Shown here: piece by piece, positions 16,751 to 25,119 of the stretch
Numbering within the stretch: position 1 is the stretch's first letter
Layout: every line of letters starts with the position of its first letter
From: Streptomyces asoensis
GTDB lineage: Bacteria > Actinomycetota > Actinomycetes > Streptomycetales > Streptomycetaceae
Direction: 5' to 3'
Assembly: GCF_016860545.1 (NCBI RefSeq)
Contig: NZ_BNEB01000003.1
Location: 1,364,001 to 1,428,000, forward strand
DNA length: 64,000 bases
Notes under the pieces: model-generated
Database searches by the model: none
What the model saw: the letters and a program-made list of their open reading frames with translations, nothing else
What the model was told of the DNA's origin: nothing
Made by a program: the position numbers and the translations under genes

Positions 16751-17757
16751 GCCTGCTCCGTCTCCGTGCGCGAGGTGTGCTTGGCCGCGTGGGCGGCGGC
16801 CGCCTCTCGTACCCATGCGCCCTCGTCGTGGGCGCGCCTTCGCTGTGTGATCCGCTGTTCGTTGCAGGGGCCGTTGCCCTTGAGGACCTCCTTGAACTCG
16901 GTCCAGTCGATGGGGCCGAAGTCGTGGTGTCCCGACTCCTCGTTCCACTTCAGGTCCGGGTCGGGAAGCGTGAGGCCGACCGACGCCGCCTGGGGGACGC
17001 AGATGTCGACGAAGCGCCGGCGCAGTTCGTCGTTGGAGTGGCGCTTGATCTTCCAGGTCATGGACTGTGCCGAGTGGGCGGACTCGTCGTCGGGCGGGCC
17101 GAACATCATCAGGGAGGGCCACCACCAGCGGTCCACCGCGTCCTGCGCCATCGCGTGCTGTTCGGGGGTGCCCCGGCTGAGGGCCAGCAGCAGTTCGTAC
17201 CCCTGGCGCTGGTGGAAGGACTCCTCCTTGCAGACGCGGACCATCGCGCGGGCGTAGGGCCCGTAGGAGCAACGGCACAGGGGGACCTGGTTGGTGATCG
17301 CCGCGCCGTCCACGAGCCAGCCGATCGCGCCGACGTCCGCCCAGGTGAGCGTGGGGTAGTTGAAGATCGAGGAGTACTTCTGGCGGCCGGTGTGGAGCTT
17401 GTCGAGCAGCTCCTCGCGGCTGACGCCGAGGGTCTCGGCCGCGCTGTAGAGGTAGAGCCCGTGGCCCGCCTCGTCCTGGACCTTGGCCATGAGGATGGCC
17501 TTGCGGCGCAGGGACGGTGCGCGGGTGATCCAGTTGGCCTCCGGCTGCATGCCGATGATCTCGGAGTGGGCGTGCTGGGCGATCTGGCGCACCAGGGTCG
17601 CGCGGTAGGCGTCGGGCATCCAGTCGCGTGGCTCGATGCGTTCGTCCGCGGCCACCGTGGCGTCGAAGGCGCGCTGGTGCGCCTCGTCGCCGCCGCCGTC
17701 GTCCTGGGCGGTGTGCGGCTGTGTGCGGGCCGTCCGGTGCGCGGCTGCTGTCGCCAT
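16747..17757 (-). CDS. paaA: Phenylacetyl-CoA epoxidase catalytic subunit PaaA
   Basis: The di-iron oxygenase that forms ring-1,2-epoxyphenylacetyl-CoA; 336 aa. Ferritin-like helices carry the carboxylate/His ligands: KVQDEAGHG (EXXH) and CKEESFHQRQG (EXXH). WKIKRHSNDELRRRFVD and PDPDLKWNEE are further family signatures. The N-terminal 40 residues are a variable His/Gln/Asp-rich extension. The ATG at 17757 has AGGGGGA 6-8 nt upstream. It is the first gene of paaABCDE; a TetR-type palindrome and two DnaA boxes lie upstream. Confidence 0.96.
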   Translation of the reverse strand: MATAAAHRTARTQPHTAQDDGGGDEAHQRAFDATVAADERIEPRDWMPDAYRATLVRQIAQHAHSEIIGMQPEANWITRAPSLRRKAILMAKVQDEAGHGLYLYSAAETLGVSREELLDKLHTGRQKYSSIFNYPTLTWADVGAIGWLVDGAAITNQVPLCRCSYGPYARAMVRVCKEESFHQRQGYELLLALSRGTPEQHAMAQDAVDRWWWPSLMMFGPPDDESAHSAQSMTWKIKRHSNDELRRRFVDICVPQAASVGLTLPDPDLKWNEESGHHDFGPIDWTEFKEVLKGNGPCNEQRITQRRRAHDEGAWVREAAAAHAAKHTSRTETEQA

Positions 17758-17821
17758 GCGGTCCCCCTTGACCTCGGGCCCGGCTGGTGCCGTGGCCTCG
17801 GCTCTGCCCGAGCCTTCTCCC

Positions 17822-17837
17822 GACCGATCGTTCGGTC
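17822..17837. promoter_or_regulatory. TetR-type operator upstream of paaA
   Basis: GACCGATCGTTCGGTC, palindromic except for one central pair. Its 15 inner bases occur in reverse orientation between paaN and paaH (22936-22950), and a close copy precedes bkdA (25796-25811). Likely the site of the TetR regulator at 24526-25116. Confidence 0.7.
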
Positions 17838-17881
17838 CGTGCGATTCCATGGTGGGACGGCCGTCGTAAGGTGTCAACCGC

Positions 17882-17914
17882 TGTGGATAACCTGCGGGCA
17901 CCCCCTGTGGACAA
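17882..17914 (-). other. Two DnaA boxes upstream of paaA
   Basis: TTATCCACA (minus strand of 17882-17890) and TTGTCCACA (minus strand of 17906-17914), in the same orientation, 24 bp apart. Both are full consensus DnaA boxes. Confidence 0.55.
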
Positions 17915-18039
17915 CCTGCCCCGGCCTTTCCCGGCGCGGGCCCCGTGGGAAGGGGGCTGCGCCGAACGGGTGAGGCTGAGTACCGTTCGCGATTGCGCGA
18001 CGCAGCGCGAGGACGACCGGCATCGGGGAACGGGGCGGA

Positions 18040-19122
18040 ATGGACGCGCACGACGGGGACTTCGGTCCGCCGAAGGGGCCGATCACGTCGGGGGAGGCGG
18101 AAGCGGACGGGCCCCGCGCTCGGGACGCCGTACCCCGCCCACGGGCAGGAACCCCCAGCTCGGAGCCGGTGGCCACGAACGCTCAGGCGCGCCCGCGACA
18201 GGGTTCGCCGGCCGCGGGGAAAGGCCGTGCGGCCGGCTCCTCGGCCGGGACGGACGACCGTCGGCCCGGCTCCTCGGCCGAGGAGGGCGCGGACTCCGGC
18301 TCCCCCGCCGAGGGCGCGGCTCCCGCGTCCGGCCCGCCAGGAGGGGCCGTGGAGAGCGGGCCCGTTCCCCCCGCCGGACCCGCGCCGGCCGTCCCGGACG
18401 CTCCGGCCTCGCCCGACCCGGACCCGACCGGTTCCTCAGCCGCTCTCGTGGACGAGCCGGGCCGGCCCGGGCCCCGCACCGGGGTGGCCGCCCTCTCCCC
18501 CCGCTACCAGATCGGCGCCGCGCTCGCGCTGGCCGTGGTCGCGGTGACCGTCTGCGTCCATGTCGGGATGGTCTTCCTGCACGTCGCCCCGTCGAACACC
18601 GTCAGCAAGGCGCACGGCAGGGCGATCGACGAATGGATCTACCCGGAGTTCGAGCAGAACTGGAAGCTCTTCGCGCCGAACCCGTTGCAGCAGAACATCG
18701 CGGTCCAGGTCCGCGCCCAGGTCCGCACCGCGGACGGCGGCTCGCGGACCACCGGCTGGTACGACCTGTCCGCGCAGGACGGCCGGGCCATCGACGGCAA
18801 CCTGGTGCCGAGCCACACCCAGCAGAACGAACTGCGCCGCGCCTGGGACTTCTTCACCGCCACGCACGGCAACGACAACCGTCCCGTCGGTCTGCGCGGC
18901 GCCCTGTCCGAGACCTATCTGCGCCGCATCGTGGTGCTGCGTCTGGAGCGGGGCGGCGCGGCCGGTGACGGCGGTGCCGTCGAGCGGATACAGATCCGCT
19001 CGCGCACCACCAACGTGACCCCGCCGCCGTGGAGCACCGAGAAGGTGTCCATGAGCCCGGTGTACCGCGAACTGTCCTGGTGGTCGGTGCCGGGCGACGA
19101 GACCGAGGGAGGCACGAGGTGA
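18040..19122 (+). CDS. DUF5819 family membrane protein
   Basis: 360 aa. The first 145 residues are a disordered Pro/Ala/Ser/Glu-rich region. One hydrophobic helix follows (about 158-180), then a conserved extracytoplasmic domain with EFEQNWKLFAPNP, QVRAQVRTADG and a C-terminal YRELSWWSVPG. The W-x-L-F-A-P-N-P motif is characteristic of the family, whose function is unknown. The start at 18040 is uncertain because the N-terminus is low complexity. It overlaps the HTTM gene by 4 bp (GTGA), and the two are commonly adjacent in actinobacteria as far as I recall, suggesting a joint membrane activity. Confidence 0.8.
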   Translation: MDAHDGDFGPPKGPITSGEAEADGPRARDAVPRPRAGTPSSEPVATNAQARPRQGSPAAGKGRAAGSSAGTDDRRPGSSAEEGADSGSPAEGAAPASGPPGGAVESGPVPPAGPAPAVPDAPASPDPDPTGSSAALVDEPGRPGPRTGVAALSPRYQIGAALALAVVAVTVCVHVGMVFLHVAPSNTVSKAHGRAIDEWIYPEFEQNWKLFAPNPLQQNIAVQVRAQVRTADGGSRTTGWYDLSAQDGRAIDGNLVPSHTQQNELRRAWDFFTATHGNDNRPVGLRGALSETYLRRIVVLRLERGGAAGDGGAVERIQIRSRTTNVTPPPWSTEKVSMSPVYRELSWWSVPGDETEGGTR

Positions 19123-20330
19123 ACCGGTTCTCCCTGTCGGTGTCCGCCGCGATCGCCCGCGTCACCGGGTCGGCGCTCGCGCCCTACCAGAGCGCCGTGG
19201 TCCGCATCGGGTTCAGCGCCACCTGGCTGCTGTTCCTGCTGCGCGAGTTCCCCCACCGCAATGAGCTCTACGGCCCCGACGGGCCCTGGAACTGGGATCT
19301 TGCCCGGCAACTGATCGACACCAACGGCGCGTTCACCGTGCTGATGTGGTCCGACGGGCGGGCCTGGTTCGAGGCGGTGTACCTGCTCGCCCTGCTCGCC
19401 GCCGCACTGCTGCTCGTCGGCTGGCGCACGCGCGCGATGTCGGTGCTGTTCATGGTCGGGGTGCTCTCGCTCCAGAACCGCAGTGTCTTCGTCGGTGACG
19501 GCGGGGACAACGTGCTGCATCTGATGTCGATCTACCTCGTGTTCATGCGGTGCGGGCGGGTGTGGTCGCTGGACGCGCGGCGGGCCCGGCGCGCCGACGA
19601 GGCACGCGCGCGTGGGGAGCGGGTCACGGACCGGGTGGGGCCGGCCCTGTGGGCCGCCGCCGGGTTCGTCCTGGTCTCCGTGACCGTCGCGGGCCGTTTC
19701 CACAGCGACTGGACCATCCCGGCGCTCCTGTGGGCGGCCTGGGCCGCGCAGGCCCTGTGGTGGGTCGTCGCCCGCCGCGCCAAGTCGGTACAGCCCCGGG
19801 TGCTGCTCGACGTGATCGCCGACGTCCTGCACAACGGGGCGCTCGTCGTGATCATGGCCGAGGCGTGTCTGATCTACGCGACGGCGGGCTGGTACAAGAT
19901 CCAGGGTTCGCGCTGGCAGGACGGCACCGCGGCCTACTACCCGCTGCACCTGGACTACTTCTCGCCCTGGCCCGGGCTCGCCGACCTGCTGGCCGGCAGC
20001 GGCACGATGGTCCTGCTCGCGACCTACGGGACGGTGATCGTGCAGGTCGCCTTCCCGTTCACGCTCGCCAACCGGCGGCTGAAGAACGTCCTGCTGGCCC
20101 TGATGATGACGGAGCACGCGGTGATCGCCGTGCTGCTGGGCCTGCCGTTCTTCTCCCTGGCGATGATCGCGACGGACGCCGTCTTCCTGCCGACGACGTT
20201 CCTGCACCGGGTGGGCGGCTGGGCGGCACGCGCGCGTGGGTGGCTGTCGCCGGGCGCCCGTCGGACGGCGCAGGCGGAGCCGCCGGTCGAGGAGAGTCCG
20301 GGGCGCACGCACGTAGGCTTTCCCGCATGA
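19119..20330 (+). CDS. HTTM-domain integral membrane protein
   Basis: 403 aa. HTTM domains are related to the membrane part of vitamin K-dependent gamma-carboxylase. About eight hydrophobic segments can be seen between residues 20 and 380. Conserved features include VVRIGFSATWLLFLLREF near the N-terminus, GDGGDNVLHLMSIYLVFM, and a central YATAGWYKIQGSRWQDGTA. The GTG at 19119 overlaps the DUF5819 stop and the 3' end overlaps trmH by 4 bp. A carboxylase or electron-transfer role is not established; the coupling to DUF5819 suggests they form a complex. Confidence 0.83.
   Translation: MNRFSLSVSAAIARVTGSALAPYQSAVVRIGFSATWLLFLLREFPHRNELYGPDGPWNWDLARQLIDTNGAFTVLMWSDGRAWFEAVYLLALLAAALLLVGWRTRAMSVLFMVGVLSLQNRSVFVGDGGDNVLHLMSIYLVFMRCGRVWSLDARRARRADEARARGERVTDRVGPALWAAAGFVLVSVTVAGRFHSDWTIPALLWAAWAAQALWWVVARRAKSVQPRVLLDVIADVLHNGALVVIMAEACLIYATAGWYKIQGSRWQDGTAAYYPLHLDYFSPWPGLADLLAGSGTMVLLATYGTVIVQVAFPFTLANRRLKNVLLALMMTEHAVIAVLLGLPFFSLAMIATDAVFLPTTFLHRVGGWAARARGWLSPGARRTAQAEPPVEESPGRTHVGFPA
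20314..20319 (+). promoter_or_regulatory. -10 box TAGGCT inside the HTTM 3' end
   Basis: TAGGCT lies 7 nt before the ATG at 20327 and could give an internal leaderless transcript of the methyltransferase gene. Confidence 0.4.
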
Positions 20331-21112
20331 CCTCTGACGTGACCGCCGGATCCGATCCGCTGGGCCGGTGGCACCGGCTCGCCGACGGCGCCGGCGGGTC
20401 CGTCCTGCTCGACGGCTTCCATGCCCTCAAGCACGCCGTGCGCTTCGGGGCCGAGGTGCCGGTGGCGGTCACCACCGACCGCCGGGCGGCGCTCGCGCTC
20501 GCCGACGAACTGGCGCCGGACGTCCGCGACGCGCTGGACGCCCTTCTGACAGAGGTGCCGCAGGCGGTGTACGCCGCCCTCGTGCCGCGTCCGCACCCCA
20601 CGGCGGTCGCCGCCCTGGCCCTGCGGCCGTCCCGGGCGGCCAACCTGGAACGGCTGGCGCGCGCGCCCCGGGTCACACCCGTCGTGGTCCTCGACAACCC
20701 CCGCAACCTCGGCAACGCGGGCGCGGTGATCCGGCTGGCCGCCGGTTTCGGGGCCACCGGCGTGGTCACCACCGGCACGCTCGACCCGTGGCATCCGACC
20801 GTGGTGCGCGGCGGCGCCGGGCTGCACTACGCGACCGCCGTGGAGCGGCTCACGGTCGACGAGCTGCCGGCCGGGCCGGTGTTCGCGCTCGACCCGGAGG
20901 GCGACGACATCCGGGGCGTGCGACTGCCGGACGACGCCCTGCTGGCCTTCGGCTCCGAGCGCAGCGGGCTCTCCGCCGCACTGCGCGCGCGTGCCGATCA
21001 CCTCCTGGCGCTGCCGATGCGCCCCCAGGTCTCCAGTTACAACCTCGCGACCAGTGTGGCCATGACGCTGTACCACTGGAGCGCCACCGGGGGCGCACCG
21101 CACGTGCCGTAG
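20327..21112 (+). CDS. TrmH/SpoU-family RNA 2'-O-methyltransferase
   Basis: A SAM-dependent ribose methyltransferase with a trefoil knot, 261 aa. All three SPOUT motifs are present: DNPRNLGNAGAVIR (motif 1), LLAFGSERSGLS (motif 2) and LPMRPQVSSYNLATSVAM (motif 3, with the usual N replaced within SYNLATS). The N-terminal 110 residues form the substrate-recognition part. Whether it modifies tRNA or rRNA cannot be told. It is translationally coupled to the HTTM gene (ATGA overlap), an unusual partner. Confidence 0.88.
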   Translation: MTSDVTAGSDPLGRWHRLADGAGGSVLLDGFHALKHAVRFGAEVPVAVTTDRRAALALADELAPDVRDALDALLTEVPQAVYAALVPRPHPTAVAALALRPSRAANLERLARAPRVTPVVVLDNPRNLGNAGAVIRLAAGFGATGVVTTGTLDPWHPTVVRGGAGLHYATAVERLTVDELPAGPVFALDPEGDDIRGVRLPDDALLAFGSERSGLSAALRARADHLLALPMRPQVSSYNLATSVAMTLYHWSATGGAPHVP

Positions 21113-21129
21113 CCGGCCCGCGGGGCCGG
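21113..21129. terminator. Small hairpin between trmH-like gene and paaN
   Basis: CCGGCCC-GCG-GGGCCGG, 7 bp, in the 24-bp gap between two convergent genes. Confidence 0.5.
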
Positions 21130-21136
21130 GGGACGG

Positions 21137-22846
21137 CTAGGCGTCCCGGCGGACCTCCACCATCCGGAAGCGGTTCGCGACGAACGCGCCGTCGGTGAGG
21201 GCCGCGTTGGCCGCGGGGTTGCCGCCGGAGCCGTGGAAGTCGGAGAACGCGGCCGTCTGGTTGACGTAGACCCCGCCGGTGAGGTTGAGCGACAGCTGCG
21301 CGGCCTCCTCCAGGCAGACCTCCTCGACGGCCCGCTCGAACTCCGCGTCGGTGGTGTACGCGCCGACCGTCATCGCGCCCTTCTCGCGCACCGTGCGGCG
21401 CAGCAGGTCGACCGCGTCGGCCGCCGAGTCGACGGCGACGGCGAAGGAGACCGGCCCGAAGCACTCGCCCATGTAGGCGGCCTCGTCGTCCGTGCCCTCC
21501 CAGTACTTGCGCGCGCCGTCCAGCTTGACGATCACCGGGGTGCGCACGACCGCGTCCGGGAACTCGGGGTTGCTCACCTCACGGGAGGCGAGGGCGACCT
21601 CGCCCAGGCTCGCGGCGGCCTCCAGGCGGGCCTTCACGTCCGGGTTGACGATCGCGCCGAGCAACGCGTTCGCGCGTGCGTCGTCACCGAGGAGGCCGTC
21701 GACCGAGCGGGCGAGGTCGGCGACGACCTCGTCGAAGGTCCTCGCGCCCTCGTCGGTGCGGATGCCGTCGCGGGGGACGAGCAGGTTCTGCGGGGTCGTG
21801 CACATCTGGCCGCTGTACAGGGAGAGCGAGAACGCCAGGTTGGCGAGCATGCCCTTGTAGTTCGCCGTGGAGTGGACGACCACCGTGTTGACGCCGGCCT
21901 TCTCGGTGTAGACCTGCGCCTGGCGCGCGTGGGCCTCCAGCCAGTCGCCGAAGGACGTCGAGCCGGTGTAGTCGACGATCCGGATCTCGGGCCGGGTGGC
22001 CAGGGTCTTGGCGATGCCCTCGCCGGGCCGTTCGGCGGCCAGGGCGACCAGGTTCGGGTCGAAGCCCGCGGCGGCGAGCACCTCACGGGCCACGCCCACG
22101 GTCAGGGCGAGCGGCAGCACCGCGCGCGGGTGGGGCTTGACCAGGACCGCGTTACCGGTGGACAGGGAGGCGAACAGGCCCGGGTAGCCGTTCCACGTGG
22201 GGAACGTGTTGCAGCCGATGAGCAGGGCGATCCCGCGCGGGACCGCCGTGAACGTCTTGGTCATCGCGAGCGGGTCGCGCTTGCCCTGGGGCTTGCTCCA
22301 CTCGGCGGTGCCGGGCGTGCGGACCTGCTCGGCGTACGCGTACGCGATGGCCTCCAGTCCGCGGTCCTGGGCGTGCGGGCCGCCGGCCTGGAACGCCATC
22401 ATGAAGGCCTGGCCGGAGGTGTGCATGACCGCGTGCGCGAACTCGTGCGTCCGGTCGCTGATCCGCTTGAGGATCTCCAGGCAGACCACCGCGCGCACTT
22501 CCGGGCCCGCGTCGCGCCAGGCGCGCTGTCCGGCCCGCATGGCGGGCAGCAGTGTGTCCACGTCCGCGTGCGGGTAGGTCACGCCCAGTTCGATGCCGTA
22601 CGGCGAGACCTCGCCGCCCACCCAGTCGTCGGTGCCGGGCTGGCCGAGGTCGAGGCGGGTGTTCAGGACGGCGTCGAAGGCGGCCTTGCCGGCGGCCGCG
22701 TCGAGACTGCCGTTCTCGCCGTAGGCCTTGGGGTGTTCCGGGTGGGGGGACCAGTACGCGCGGGTGCGGATCGCTTCCAGGGCCTGGTCGAGGGTGGGCC
22801 GGTGCTGGGCGATCAGAGCGTGCGCGGTCGGTTCGGCGGCGGCCAT
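21137..22846 (-). CDS. paaN: Phenylacetic acid degradation protein PaaN (aldehyde dehydrogenase)
   Basis: 569 aa, ALDH superfamily. NAD(P) binding and catalysis: PRGIALLIGCNTFPTWNGYPG, PKPHPRAVLP-like cofactor loop (VLVKPHPRA), and the nucleophile in LYSGQMCTTPQN. It fits the stand-alone PaaN type that oxidises the semialdehyde produced after ring opening. It lacks the C-terminal MaoC-like hydratase domain found in E. coli PaaZ, so the oxepin-CoA ring must be opened by a separate hydratase not seen in this window. It is divergent from paaH across a 159-bp gap holding a TetR-type operator. Confidence 0.9.
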   Translation of the reverse strand: MAAAEPTAHALIAQHRPTLDQALEAIRTRAYWSPHPEHPKAYGENGSLDAAAGKAAFDAVLNTRLDLGQPGTDDWVGGEVSPYGIELGVTYPHADVDTLLPAMRAGQRAWRDAGPEVRAVVCLEILKRISDRTHEFAHAVMHTSGQAFMMAFQAGGPHAQDRGLEAIAYAYAEQVRTPGTAEWSKPQGKRDPLAMTKTFTAVPRGIALLIGCNTFPTWNGYPGLFASLSTGNAVLVKPHPRAVLPLALTVGVAREVLAAAGFDPNLVALAAERPGEGIAKTLATRPEIRIVDYTGSTSFGDWLEAHARQAQVYTEKAGVNTVVVHSTANYKGMLANLAFSLSLYSGQMCTTPQNLLVPRDGIRTDEGARTFDEVVADLARSVDGLLGDDARANALLGAIVNPDVKARLEAAASLGEVALASREVSNPEFPDAVVRTPVIVKLDGARKYWEGTDDEAAYMGECFGPVSFAVAVDSAADAVDLLRRTVREKGAMTVGAYTTDAEFERAVEEVCLEEAAQLSLNLTGGVYVNQTAAFSDFHGSGGNPAANAALTDGAFVANRFRMVEVRRDA

Positions 22847-22934
22847 GCGGGACCAACTCCTCGTCTTGAGAACTCTCCGTCGAGCTCATGACCTGGCGTA
22901 AACCTGGGCAGGAACAGCCAGTCAGGGCTAGAGT

Positions 22935-22950
22935 AACCGAACGATCGGTC
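22935..22950. promoter_or_regulatory. TetR-type operator between paaN and paaH
   Basis: AACCGAACGATCGGTC; core ACCGAACGATCGGT is palindromic apart from one central pair and is the reverse complement of the site upstream of paaA. Its position could control both divergent genes. Confidence 0.7.
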
Positions 22951-23005
22951 GGGACAAGGGGGCCTGCCGCATCTGTGGAAATCCCCGTGCGGGAGGATCG
23001 CGCAC

Positions 23006-24529
23006 ATGACAGCACTCGACCTCAGCAGCCCCGTGGCCGTCGTCGGCACCGGCACCATGGGCCAGGGCATCGCCCAGGTCGCGCTGGTCGCTGGCCAGAC
23101 CGTCCGGCTGCACGACGCCGTGCCCGGCCGGGCACGGGAGGCGGCCGCCGCGATCGGCGCCCGACTGGACCGGCTCGTCGAGAAGGGCCGCCTGGCCGCC
23201 ACCGACCGGGACGAGGCACGGGCCAGGCTGCTGCCCGCGGAGAACCTCGCCGACCTCGCGGACTGCTCCCTGGTCGTCGAGGCCGTCGTGGAGCTCCTGG
23301 AGGCCAAGCAGGACCTGTTCCGGCAACTGGAGGAGGTCGTCGGCGACGACTGCCTCCTCGCCACCAACACCTCGTCCCTCTCGGTGACCGCCGTCGGGGG
23401 CGCCCTGCGCAACCCCGGCCGCCTGGTCGGCCTGCACTTCTTCAACCCCGCCCCGCTGCTGCCGCTCGTCGAGGTCGTCTCCGGTTACGCCACCGACGTC
23501 ACCTCGGCCACGCGCGCGTACGAGACGGCCCGCTCCTGGGGCAAGACGCCGGTCGCCTGCGCCGACACCCCCGGGTTCATCGTCAACCGCATCGCGCGGC
23601 CCTTCTACGCCGAGGCGTTCGCCGTCTACGAGGCGCAGGGCGCCGACCCGGCCACCATCGACGCGATCCTGCGCGAGTCGGGCGGCTTCAAGATGGGCGC
23701 CTTCGAGCTGACCGACCTGATCGGCCAGGACGTCAACGAGTCGGTCACGCACTCCGTGTGGCGCTCCTTCTTCCAGGACGTGCGCTTCACGCCCTCGCTC
23801 GCCCAGCGCCGCCTGGTCGAGTCGGGCCGCCTCGGCCGCAAGACGGGCCGCGGCTGGTACGACTACGCCGAGGGGACCGGGACCGCCGAGCGGGCCGAGC
23901 CGCACACCGCGGAGAAGGCCCCGCCGCCCGCCTACGTCGTCGCCGAGGGCAACCTGGGCCCCGCGTCCGAACTGCTCGCGCTGATCCGCGAGGCGGGCAT
24001 CCAGGTCCGCGAGGAGGAGGAGGACCACGGCACCCGTCTGGTGCTGCCCGGCGACGGCCAGCTCGCCCTCGCCGACGGCCAGACGTCCGTGGAGTTCCGC
24101 GACGTCGTCTACTTCGACCTCGCCCTCGACTACCGCAAGGCCACCCGCATCGCGCTGTCCGCCTCGCAGGACACCTCCACGCAGACGATGTCCGAGGCCA
24201 TCGGCCTGTTCCAGGCGCTCGGCAAGGACGTCAGCGTCATCGGTGACGTCCCCGGCATGATCGTCGCCCGTACGGTCGCGCGGATCGTCGACCTCGCGCA
24301 CGACGCCGTGGCCAAGGGCGTGGCCACCGAGGAGGACATCGACACCGCGATGCGCCTGGGCGTCAACTACCCCCTCGGCCCGTTCGAATGGAGCCGCAGG
24401 CTGGGCCGCACCTGGGCCTGCGCCCTGCTGGACGACCTCCACGAACGCGACCCCTCCGGCCGCTACGCGCCGTCCCTCGCGCTCTACCGGCACTCCTACG
24501 CCACCGAGAAGCGGGAGGGCGCCTCGTGA
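23006..24529 (+). CDS. paaH: 3-hydroxyacyl-CoA dehydrogenase PaaH
   Basis: NAD-dependent oxidation of 3-hydroxyadipyl-CoA to 3-oxoadipyl-CoA, 507 aa. The Rossmann fold begins at once with VVGTGTMGQGIAQVA. Catalytic His is in LVGLHFFNPAPLLPLVEVV and the NRIARPFYAEA helix starts the first 3HCDH C-terminal domain. A second copy of that domain follows (SEAIGLFQALGKDVSVIGD...GMIVARTVARIVDLAHDA), the double-domain layout typical of PaaH/FadB2-like enzymes. Start ATG at 23006. It is co-transcribed with the TetR gene (GTGA overlap), so the regulator is probably autoregulated through the operator at 22935-22950. Confidence 0.92.
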   Translation: MTALDLSSPVAVVGTGTMGQGIAQVALVAGQTVRLHDAVPGRAREAAAAIGARLDRLVEKGRLAATDRDEARARLLPAENLADLADCSLVVEAVVELLEAKQDLFRQLEEVVGDDCLLATNTSSLSVTAVGGALRNPGRLVGLHFFNPAPLLPLVEVVSGYATDVTSATRAYETARSWGKTPVACADTPGFIVNRIARPFYAEAFAVYEAQGADPATIDAILRESGGFKMGAFELTDLIGQDVNESVTHSVWRSFFQDVRFTPSLAQRRLVESGRLGRKTGRGWYDYAEGTGTAERAEPHTAEKAPPPAYVVAEGNLGPASELLALIREAGIQVREEEEDHGTRLVLPGDGQLALADGQTSVEFRDVVYFDLALDYRKATRIALSASQDTSTQTMSEAIGLFQALGKDVSVIGDVPGMIVARTVARIVDLAHDAVAKGVATEEDIDTAMRLGVNYPLGPFEWSRRLGRTWACALLDDLHERDPSGRYAPSLALYRHSYATEKREGAS

Positions 24530-25116
24530 CCACCGCCAAGCGCGACACCTACACGCCGGAGACGCTGCTCTCCGTCGCGGTCCAGGTCTTCAACGAGCGC
24601 GGCTACGACGGCACCTCCATGGAGCACCTGTCCAAGGCCGCCGGCATCTCCAAGTCGTCGATCTACCACCATGTGGCAGGCAAGGAGGAGCTGCTCCGGC
24701 GGGCGGTCAGCCGCGCCCTGGACGGCCTCTTCGCCATCCTCGACGAGGAGCACGCGCGCGTGGGGCACGCCGCCGCACGGCTGGAGTACGTCGTGCGGCG
24801 CATGGTCGAGGTGCTCATCGGCGAGCTGCCCTACGTGACGCTGCTGCTGCGCGTGCGCGGCAACACCGACACCGAACGGTGGGCGCTGGAGCGGCGCCGC
24901 GACTTCGACCACCGGGTCGCCGAACTGCTGAAGGCGGCCGCCGCCGACGGCGAGGTCCGCGGCGACATGGAGGTACGGCTCGCCACCCGGCTGGTCTTCG
25001 GGATGATCAACTCGATCGTCGAGTGGTACCGCCCGGGCGGCCGCGGGATGGTCGAGAGCGAGGTGGCCGACGCGGTGGTGCGGCTGGTCTTCGAGGGGCT
25101 GCGCACCGCCCCCTAG
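24526..25116 (+). CDS. paaR: TetR-family repressor, probable PaaR
   Basis: 196 aa. The N-terminal DNA-binding domain reads VFNERGYDGTSMEHLSKAAGISKSSIYHHVAGKEELL, a textbook TetR helix-turn-helix. The C-terminal ligand domain (about 70-190) has no assigned ligand; phenylacetyl-CoA is a reasonable guess from the context. The GTG at 24526 overlaps the paaH stop. Near-identical palindromes before paaA, between paaN and paaH, and before bkdA are the likely targets. Confidence 0.87.
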   Translation: MTTAKRDTYTPETLLSVAVQVFNERGYDGTSMEHLSKAAGISKSSIYHHVAGKEELLRRAVSRALDGLFAILDEEHARVGHAAARLEYVVRRMVEVLIGELPYVTLLLRVRGNTDTERWALERRRDFDHRVAELLKAAAADGEVRGDMEVRLATRLVFGMINSIVEWYRPGGRGMVESEVADAVVRLVFEGLRTAP

Positions 25117-25119
25117 GGC

